From Planctomycetota bacterium (GTDB lineage Bacteria; Planctomycetota; Phycisphaerae; UBA1845), in assembly GCA_022566435.1 (NCBI GenBank), contig JADFIX010000026.1:6471-12738 (forward strand): a DNA stretch of 6,268 nucleotides. Reading direction: 5' to 3'. The notes beneath the pieces were generated by a model. The model had not been told where the DNA came from, ran no database searches, and worked only from the letters and a program-made list of their open reading frames with translations. Numbering within the stretch: the stretch's first letter is position 1; every line of letters begins with the position of its first letter. Positions 1 through 4,625 of this stretch are shown piece by piece. Both the position numbers and the translations under genes were made by a program.

Positions 1-378
1 GTCCTCGATCAGGGACCTGATATCCTCATCGGTGGCGGCGGATTCAAGGCGGTTGAAATAAAGCTCATGGATCGGTTCGGGGCCCAACGACTTCAGAAAC
101 GCGCGGAGATCTCGACGTGCATCCTCGACTGACTCAATTTTGAGGTGGCGGAGCTTCTCAAGAAGATGGATGCGTCGGGCCGGAGCCTCTTGCATCGCCT
201 GGCGGGCCTTGGCGGCCTGCAGCCCCAGCTTGATGCGATCCACTGTCGGCCCGACGTTGATGCGGTGGCTTCGCAATTCACTGCGAATCTCGTCCTCGTT
301 CATCTCGACGACTTCTTCGGCGAGGAAATCGAAGAAAGCATCCCAGGCCGTGTCGTGACGCTGTTCAGATGCGGTCAT
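1..378 (-). CDS. Hypothetical charged, helical protein (C-terminus missing, runs off left edge)
   Basis: I do not recognise this protein. Reading the minus strand from the ATG at 378, 126 codons are open to the window edge, so the C-terminus is missing. The start MTASEQRHD follows the sigma-like gene directly: its TAA stop and this ATG share one base (TAATG), and a GGAG lies 9 nt upstream (388-391), so the two are very probably translationally coupled. The visible part is rich in Glu, Arg, Leu and Ala, has no membrane segment or signal peptide, and looks mainly helical. An acidic stretch (residues about 21-32, EEVVEMNEDEI) is followed by a basic/Ala-rich helix (about 47-68) and another helical stretch (about 70-98). 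No catalytic motif is visible. Being coupled to a sigma-like gene, it could be a partner or regulator of that protein, but this is inference from position only. Confidence 0.7.
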   Translation of the reverse strand, partial: MTASEQRHDTAWDAFFDFLAEEVVEMNEDEIRSELRSHRINVGPTVDRIKLGLQAAKARQAMQEAPARRIHLLEKLRHLKIESVEDARRDLRAFLKSLGPEPIHELYFNRLESAATDEDIRSLIED

Positions 379-1013
379 TATGGCAGACTCCGTGCGAGTT
401 TACCGAGTGCCTTGCTCAGTGCGCGATAAAGACGCTTCCGGGCCGAGTAGATCTCGCCTATGTCAACATCAAGGTATTCGGCCGTCTCGGCGGGTGTAAG
501 GCCCTCCCGCAGACACTCCAACAGATCGCTCAGCATTGGATCTCCCTCCACGGCCTTGGACGCAACGGTGCGAAAACTCTCCTCGGCCTCCTTGTCGATG
601 AGCAGGTCCAGCGGGGTGGCTTCCTCGCGCGACGGTAAGCTGGATTCTAGACTTATTGCATCGGCTTTCGCGGCGACGACGACCTGCTCGTTCGTATGAC
701 GATTATCGGCGGAGTCGGCGAGCTGGTTGACGCGGCTGTCGATTGCACTCCGCAAGAATACACGAAGGTCCGGTTCCTTTTTGCTATCCCATTTCCGCTT
801 GCCTTCGATAACGCGAAGGATCACATCGCTGACCAGATCTTGCGGCTCGTTGCCACGCGCGACAGTCATAGCACAGTCACTACGCGCATAGCGCACACCT
901 CGCCAGGTCAACCTGCGCATCTTCATGAGCGCGTAGACAGTGAGATGCTCAACAAGAGCACGTAGCTGCTCATCGGTCATTCGGCCAAACACGGCTTCAG
1001 AGGGTCCATCCAT
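378..1013 (-). CDS. Sigma-70-like (ECF-type) transcription factor, probable
   Basis: Probable RNA polymerase sigma-like protein of 211 residues. Residues about 57-98 (PQDLVSDVILRVIEGKRKWD and the following FLRSAIDSRVN) resemble sigma region 2, with the typical D-L-V-x-D/E pattern and an aromatic/Trp segment. Residues about 158-201 (around LTPAETAEYLDVDIGEIYSA then RKRLYRALSKAL) form a region 4-like helix-turn-helix. The linker between them is long and acidic. The N-terminal MRRLTWRG segment is basic. I chose the ATG at 1013 because GGGGAG (complement of 1018-1023) lies 4 nt upstream. ATGs at 1028, 1025 and 980 are alternatives, and the longer frame back to 1220 reads like non-coding sequence. 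It overlaps the next minus-strand gene by one base and is divergent from the CBASS operon. The family call rests on pattern similarity, and region 2 is weak, so it could instead be a non-sigma HTH regulator. Whether it controls the CBASS genes is unknown. Confidence 0.7.
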   Translation of the reverse strand: MDGPSEAVFGRMTDEQLRALVEHLTVYALMKMRRLTWRGVRYARSDCAMTVARGNEPQDLVSDVILRVIEGKRKWDSKKEPDLRVFLRSAIDSRVNQLADSADNRHTNEQVVVAAKADAISLESSLPSREEATPLDLLIDKEAEESFRTVASKAVEGDPMLSDLLECLREGLTPAETAEYLDVDIGEIYSARKRLYRALSKALGKLARSLP

Positions 1014-1030
1014 GGCGCTCCCCATCATAA

Positions 1031-1109
1031 TGCCGGATTGGTGGAGTGCATTTCCGCGCAAAAAAGAAAAAGGAGGAATTCGGCGGCCAATCCGTAGCCC
1101 AATCCGGCA
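1031..1109. repeat. 11-bp inverted repeat plus third half-copy (operator-like)
   Basis: TGCCGGATTGG at 1031-1041 is the exact reverse complement of CCAATCCGGCA at 1099-1109. A third, 8-bp copy of the core, CCAATCCG, lies at 1087-1094, exactly 12 bp before the matching core in the right arm. The group lies just upstream of the sigma-like gene start (1013), in its probable promoter/leader. A polypurine tract on the plus strand (polypyrimidine on the minus strand) sits between the arms. The arrangement suggests repeated binding sites for a regulator, possibly autoregulation of the minus-strand pair. A long-loop RNA hairpin in the leader is the alternative. Confidence 0.5.
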
Positions 1110-1321
1110 CCAGAGTATGGAAGTAAACGGAGGGACCTGATGAAGATTGCGACGAAAGTGAGACTTTAGGTGCGAATGGCGCGACAGACTCGCGAGTGCG
1201 AGACGGCAAGTGCGGAGCATTCGGGAGACTTAGGTCGTTTTCGCCAGCACAATCGCGGGCGTATAAGCCCCGAGCCGAGCCCCGTGGCCCGGCGTGACGC
1301 GTAGATCCCTGTCATCCCGGA

Positions 1322-1374
1322 TGCCAACATGGCATGTACCGCTACATGTCGGGGTCTGGGGTGCCAAGTTGGCA
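1322..1374. promoter_or_regulatory. Paired 13-bp palindromes (TGCCA-N3-TGGCA) 40 bp apart, operator-like
   Basis: TGCCAACATGGCA at 1322-1334 and TGCCAAGTTGGCA at 1362-1374 share the same perfect dyad, TGCCA-N3-TGGCA. Extended by three bases, the two sites agree at 13 of 16 positions. Their spacing is exactly 40 bp, close to four helical turns, so dimers bound at both would face roughly the same side of the DNA. A third perfect palindrome, CATGTA-CCGC-TACATG (1333-1348), begins inside the first site and lies between the two. The cluster is about 355-405 bp upstream of capV and about 310 bp upstream of the sigma-like gene. It looks like a binding region for a dimeric DNA-binding protein that could bridge the two sites. 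The protein is not identified. Part could also be an inverted-repeat remnant of a mobile element. Confidence 0.45.
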
Positions 1375-1497
1375 GGTGTAGTAGGTATGAAATCGCAAGG
1401 CGAATTTGAGGCAACTCTGCTCAGGCCAAAGGTTTACGTGCAAAATCGGAGGTTTTCCGCACCTGGCGCTCTTCGTGATGTATTTGCTTCGCAGCCT

Positions 1498-1516
1498 GGT
1501 GCCGTATCTCGGCACC
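1498..1516. repeat. Perfect 7-bp-stem, 5-nt-loop hairpin or dyad upstream of the operon
   Basis: GGTGCCG (1498-1504) and CGGCACC (1510-1516) are exact reverse complements around a TATCT loop. As RNA, a flanking U·G pair could extend the stem by one. No T-run follows on the plus strand, so it is not a convincing terminator. It ends 15 nt before the AAGGGA ribosome-site candidate at 1532-1537, which suggests an operator or a 5'-leader structure for the CBASS transcript. Confidence 0.35.
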
Positions 1517-1545
1517 GCGCCCATCGAGTTTAAGGGAATAAGCAA

Positions 1546-1731
1546 ATGAGAATTCTGATGTATAGGATCGATTCCAACGAATCTCCAATCTGGCTTGTCC
1601 CACATGCATCGACTCGGTTCGGCGTTGCGGTCGGCGCCTTGGGCCGGACGTCGCAGCGTCATGGACGAATGCACAAGTTGGGTGGTCGGACCTTGGCAAG
1701 ATCCCGCCGGGCCGCCGGGGGTGTGTCGTGA
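1546..1731 (+). CDS. Possible small leader ORF (61 aa) overlapping capV
   Basis: I recognise no domain here. Two signals favour translation: AAGGGA at 1532-1537 sits 8 nt before the ATG, and the TGA stop overlaps the capV GTG start as GTGA (4-nt overlap), a common translational-coupling arrangement. The peptide starts MRILMYRIDSNESPIWLVPH and becomes very Arg/Gly-rich towards its end, with no membrane segment. The Arg-rich second half reads more like chance GC-rich sequence than a conserved protein. It may therefore be a leader peptide whose translation feeds ribosomes into capV, or a chance open frame. Other overlapping frames in this stretch look no better. Confidence 0.3.
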   Translation: MRILMYRIDSNESPIWLVPHASTRFGVAVGALGRTSQRHGRMHKLGGRTLARSRRAAGGVS

Positions 1732-2708
1732 CCGGAGGCACAAACAGGTTCCACATCCTGTCGTTCGACGGCGGTGGCATAAAGGGTCTGTTTTCTGCGG
1801 CGGTGCTTGCCGCCATTGAGGACGACCTTGGCATCGAAGTCACAGATCACTTCGACCTGATTACGGGATCATCCACGGGCGGGATCATCGCTTTGGGGCT
1901 CGGCCTGGGGATGCGCCCACGGCGTATCGTGGAATTCTTCGTTGAGCAGGGGCCGAAAATCTTTCGCAACCGGCTTAAGCTCCGCGGCTGTATTCAGTTC
2001 GTGAGGCGGAAGTTTCCACAGAGTCCTCTTGAGGCTGCGCTAAGGGACCCGAAAACGTTCGGCGAGCGGTTGCTCGGTGAAAGCCGGAAACGACTGGTCA
2101 TACCTTCGTACAATCTCGGCGAAGATGACGTTTATATTTTTAAGACACCTCATCACGAGCGGCTGCGCCGTGACTGGAAGGTACCCGCGTGGACGGTGGC
2201 GATGGCGACGAGCGCCGCCCCCACATATTTCCCTGCCGTTCGGATCGTTGACGGCATTAGGTTGATTGACGGAGGCGTCTGGGCGAACAATCCCACCATG
2301 GTCGGTATCACCGAAGCCGTCAGCATGCTCGGCGTTGAACTCGATCGACTTAAGGTGCTTAGTTTGGGTACTATTGATCCGCTCGCTCAAAGGCCTAAAT
2401 CGCTGAACGGAGGTGGCCTCTGGCAGTGGCGCAATTCTGCCATCGACGTCATCATGCGAGGTCAGAGTTTAGGTGTGCAGAAGCAAGCGCAACTCCTGCT
2501 TGGAAAGAACGCGGTACATCGACTCGACCCCCGCGCACCGGACGGCACGTTTTTACTCGACCGCATCACATCCGATGAACTCATTGCGAAGGCGGCACAC
2601 GAAAGTCGCCGTTTTTCCCCTCTGTTTGCATCGGAGTTTCAGAGCCATCGAGCAAGCATTTACGAACCGCTGTATCAGCGAGAAATGGAGCATGTGAGCC
2701 ATGAGTAG
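1728..2708 (+). CDS. capV: Patatin-like phospholipase, CBASS effector (CapV type)
   Basis: Predicted cytoplasmic lipid hydrolase of 326 residues, within the normal range for the CapV/patatin family. Motifs appear in the expected order: the glycine-rich oxyanion loop DGGGIKG (14-20), the nucleophile elbow GSSTGG with catalytic Ser49 (47-52), the family segment ATSAAPTYFPA (160-170), and the DGG motif with catalytic Asp181 (181-183, then VWANNP). Ser49 and Asp181 form the patatin dyad. In characterised CBASS, CapV is switched on by the cyclic dinucleotide from the neighbouring CD-NTase and degrades membrane phospholipids, which kills the infected cell. The GTG at 1728 is chosen because FHILSFDGGG then starts at the usual distance from the N-terminus, and GGGGG (1717-1721) can serve as ribosome site. 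No signal peptide or membrane segment is seen. It overlaps the CD-NTase start by 8 nt. The family call is near certain; the CBASS role follows from the neighbours. Confidence 0.93.
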   Translation: MTGGTNRFHILSFDGGGIKGLFSAAVLAAIEDDLGIEVTDHFDLITGSSTGGIIALGLGLGMRPRRIVEFFVEQGPKIFRNRLKLRGCIQFVRRKFPQSPLEAALRDPKTFGERLLGESRKRLVIPSYNLGEDDVYIFKTPHHERLRRDWKVPAWTVAMATSAAPTYFPAVRIVDGIRLIDGGVWANNPTMVGITEAVSMLGVELDRLKVLSLGTIDPLAQRPKSLNGGGLWQWRNSAIDVIMRGQSLGVQKQAQLLLGKNAVHRLDPRAPDGTFLLDRITSDELIAKAAHESRRFSPLFASEFQSHRASIYEPLYQREMEHVSHE

Positions 2709-3876
2709 CCGAGAGTTAGCGGCAAGCCGTCTGTTGGATAGCATCGTGGAGATATTGGACATCCCCCAGTCTTACTACGAGAAGGCCAGAAGGCGCTACG
2801 AGTCGCTCGGTGAGTGGTTGCACCGCGATGAATCTACGATCGCTCGATTCGACCCCGCCGTCTATCCGCAGGGCTCGTTCCGTTATGGAACGGTGATCCG
2901 CCCTTTGATGAAGAAGGAGGAGTACGACCTTGATCTTGTCAGCCAGGTCGCCCTCACCAAAGACTCCGTGACGCAAGCTCAACTTAAGGAACTGGTTGGT
3001 TGCGAAATCAAGGCGTACGCCACAGCGAAAGGCGTCAAGGCCCCAGTCGAAGAGAAGAAACGCTGCTGGCGGCTCGATTATGCCGACGAGGTCGCGTTCC
3101 ATATGGACATTCTTCCCGCCATACCCAATGACGAGTCCGTTCGCCGTACGCTTGTCAGCGCAGGCGCCCAAGCCGAATTTACGAGGTTTGTCCTGGCAAT
3201 CACTGACACGAGACATGCGCATTTCGACGAGATCTGTAGCGATTGGCTTTCGAGCAATCCGAAGGGTTTCGCGAAGTGGTTCGAGTCGCGAATGCGGTTC
3301 GTCGCTGAGAGACGACTTCGCGAGCTTGTGCAGGCTCGCATCTACGCGTCTGTTGACGACGTGCCGCCATACACATGGAAAACGCCGCTTCAGCAAAGCA
3401 TCCAGATATTGAAACGCCATCGGGACGTCATGTTCAAGGCTAACCCAGAGGTGAAGCCCATATCGATGATCATTACGACCCTGTCCGCGGAGGCATATGA
3501 CGGCGAAACAAGCCTGTTCGACGCGATTACCAACATTCTGGACGGGATGCTAGACCACGTAAATGACGGATTCCCGCGAGTGCGGAACCCGGTCAATCGT
3601 GCGGAGGACTTCGCGGATCAATGGTCCAAAGATAGTCGTTTGGAGAAGAACTTCCGGGCATGGCATGGCCAAGCGCGGGCGGACATTGATCAAATCTCGC
3701 GGGCCACGGACAAAGACATTCTGGACCGACATCTCCGAACGGGATTCGATGCGATTGTCGAAGATGATCTCTTGCGTGAACTGGTCAATTCGAGTACCGG
3801 TGAGGCCGCAAGGGTAATAACGGCGGCCCCGGCTGTAATTAGAACGGCTCCAAGGCCATGGGGGCCAAGTGCGTAA
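2701..3876 (+). CDS. CD-NTase (cGAS/DncV-like nucleotidyltransferase) of CBASS
   Basis: Predicted cyclic-oligonucleotide synthase of 391 residues, a typical CD-NTase length. The Pol-beta-like active site is complete: YPQGSFRYGT supplies the GS motif (Gly58-Ser59), EYDLDLV supplies metal-binding Asp76 and Asp78, and FHMDILPAI supplies the third acidic residue, Asp136. The C-terminal helical domain carries the characteristic TPLQQSIQILKRHRD (228-242) and PISMIITTLSAEAY (253-266) stretches of the OAS/CD-NTase fold. The last 20 or so residues are Pro/Ala-rich, look disordered, and end in Gly-Pro-Ser-Ala. In type II CBASS the CD-NTase C-terminus is the part conjugated by the E2, so this tail fits a substrate role. 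The nucleotide product and clade cannot be read safely from sequence alone. The gene overlaps capV by 8 nt (ATGAGTAG) and the E2 gene by 8 nt (GTGCGTAA); GGAG at 2687-2690 is a plausible ribosome site. Confidence 0.93.
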   Translation: MSSRELAASRLLDSIVEILDIPQSYYEKARRRYESLGEWLHRDESTIARFDPAVYPQGSFRYGTVIRPLMKKEEYDLDLVSQVALTKDSVTQAQLKELVGCEIKAYATAKGVKAPVEEKKRCWRLDYADEVAFHMDILPAIPNDESVRRTLVSAGAQAEFTRFVLAITDTRHAHFDEICSDWLSSNPKGFAKWFESRMRFVAERRLRELVQARIYASVDDVPPYTWKTPLQQSIQILKRHRDVMFKANPEVKPISMIITTLSAEAYDGETSLFDAITNILDGMLDHVNDGFPRVRNPVNRAEDFADQWSKDSRLEKNFRAWHGQARADIDQISRATDKDILDRHLRTGFDAIVEDDLLRELVNSSTGEAARVITAAPAVIRTAPRPWGPSA

Positions 3877-4576
3877 AGGGGAAACCACAACAATCTGCGA
3901 TTGGGGCATTGAAACGCTGCTGGAGACGTACCCCAGCCTTCGCGTACAGCCACAAAACAACGGCAGCCTGGTTCTTGCAGGTAACTTCGATCTTCATGCT
4001 CGATTCAAAAAGATCGAAATCCGAGACACGTTCTCGATCGAGATCGAAGTACCCGATCATTTTCCGATTGAGCTTCCGCGCGTCCGCGAAGTCGGCGGTC
4101 GCATACCACAAGAGTTTCATCATTACCCGGATGGGAAACTGTGCCTAGGATCACCGATTCGTTTACGCATGCACACTCGCGCGACACCGGATCTGGCGAC
4201 GTTCGTGGATACGTTTGTCGTGCCATATCTGTATGGGTTCTCCCACAAGGAACGATACGGCACGTTGCCTTTTGGTGAGTTGGAACACGGTTACGAAGGT
4301 ATGATCGAGGATCTAAAGTCATTTCTGAAGGTCGGCGACGAGAGGACATGCATTGAATTGCTACGACTCACTGGCTTGCAGCGACGAAAGGCGAACCGAC
4401 TTCGCTGCCCGTGCGGAAGCGGATTTCGAGTCGGACAGTGCCACAACAGTATTTTGAACCCACTACGCGCGCGTTTGGAGCGTCTTTGGTGTCGCGATTT
4501 GTATCACGTCTTGCGTGATCAAAAACTGAGAGAAAAGCAGCAGTCCCTGGTTCGGACACGCAACCGTGGGGCATGA
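3869..4576 (+). CDS. CBASS stand-alone E2-like conjugating enzyme with C-terminal SEC-C zinc motif
   Basis: Predicted bacterial E2 (ubiquitin-conjugating-like) protein of 235 residues. The N-terminal 150 or so residues show the E2 pattern: beta strands, then DHFPIELPRV (63-72) corresponding to the E2 'P-x-x-x-P' region, then HHYPDGKLCLGSP (84-96) with probable catalytic Cys92. No E1 or JAB domain is present, so this is the E2-only form, which in Serratia marcescens CBASS acts on the cGAS-like enzyme through its C-terminus. Residues 180-192, CPCGSGFRVGQCH, match the SEC-C zinc motif (C-x-C-x8-C-H), followed by a basic helical tail. The GTG start is supported by GGGGG at 3860-3864; no in-frame ATG occurs before residue 101, beyond the catalytic Cys. 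It overlaps the CD-NTase gene by 8 nt. The E2 call is strong. The SEC-C function (metal binding, possibly recruiting a partner) is inferred. Confidence 0.88.
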   Translation: MRKGETTTICDWGIETLLETYPSLRVQPQNNGSLVLAGNFDLHARFKKIEIRDTFSIEIEVPDHFPIELPRVREVGGRIPQEFHHYPDGKLCLGSPIRLRMHTRATPDLATFVDTFVVPYLYGFSHKERYGTLPFGELEHGYEGMIEDLKSFLKVGDERTCIELLRLTGLQRRKANRLRCPCGSGFRVGQCHNSILNPLRARLERLWCRDLYHVLRDQKLREKQQSLVRTRNRGA

Positions 4577-4600
4577 ACTAATGCCTGAATGTGCGTTAGT
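4577..4600 (+). repeat. Hairpin in the gap after the E2 gene
   Basis: ACTAATGC (4577-4584) can pair with GCGTTAGT (4593-4600): eight base pairs including one G·U, with an 8-nt loop. It begins at the first base after the E2 stop codon. No T-run follows, so it is not a standard intrinsic terminator. It could stabilise the upstream mRNA end or dampen read-through into the membrane/TPR gene. A chance structure is possible. Confidence 0.35.
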
Positions 4601-4611
4601 ACGAGAGTGTT

Positions 4612-4617
4612 AGGAGG
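4612..4617 (+). promoter_or_regulatory. Strong Shine-Dalgarno sequence (AGGAGG) for the membrane/TPR gene
   Basis: A full AGGAGG lies 8 nt before the ATG at 4626. It fixes the start of the fourth gene and is much stronger than the GGGGG-like sites before the two GTG-started genes, so this gene is probably translated independently of the coupled core. Confidence 0.75.
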
Positions 4618-4625
4618 ACTCGATC

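Larger units (their letters stand above)
1014..1545. other. Divergent intergenic region with several dyad symmetries; no convincing gene
   Basis: This stretch separates the minus-strand sigma-like module from the plus-strand CBASS operon. Short open frames exist on both strands, but none has a good ribosome site together with protein-like composition. It contains a purine-rich tract (about 1060-1078), the 11-bp inverted repeat, the paired 13-bp palindromes and the 7-bp-stem hairpin listed separately. Both transcription units must have their promoters here or just beyond. I could not pick a -35/-10 pair with acceptable spacing on either strand, so no promoter is called. The concentration of symmetric elements fits a regulatory region, but a decayed gene or element remnant is also possible. 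Confidence 0.5.

Noticed and set aside
1060..1080. Strong plus-strand Shine-Dalgarno-like AAAGGAGG in a polypurine tract
   Set aside because: No ATG, GTG or TTG follows at a usable distance, so it is probably part of the purine-rich tract. On the minus strand the T-rich complement has no adjacent hairpin that would make it a terminator.
11..1141. 11-bp direct repeat AGGGACCTGAT at 11-21 and 1131-1141
   Set aside because: A few 11-bp matches are expected by chance in 6 kb, and the copies lie in unrelated contexts (coding and intergenic) with no transposase or insertion sequence between them.
1139..1168. Nine-codon plus-strand ORF (MKIATKVRL) with GGAGGG a few bases upstream
   Set aside because: Too short to support, and no associated leader or attenuator structure could be seen.
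378..1220. Sigma-like gene starting at 1220 (280 codons)
   Set aside because: The first 64 residues look non-coding and would cover the inverted-repeat region; the ATG at 1013 has a GGGGAG ribosome site and gives a normal N-terminus.
1421..1843. 140-codon minus-strand open frame antisense to the start of capV
   Set aside because: It overlaps the conserved oxyanion-loop coding region of capV, has no recognisable domain, and its Arg/Pro/Ser-rich composition is typical of a shadow frame.
2716..3420. 234-codon minus-strand open frame
   Set aside because: It lies entirely within the CD-NTase gene, whose plus-strand motifs are complete; its translation resembles no known protein.
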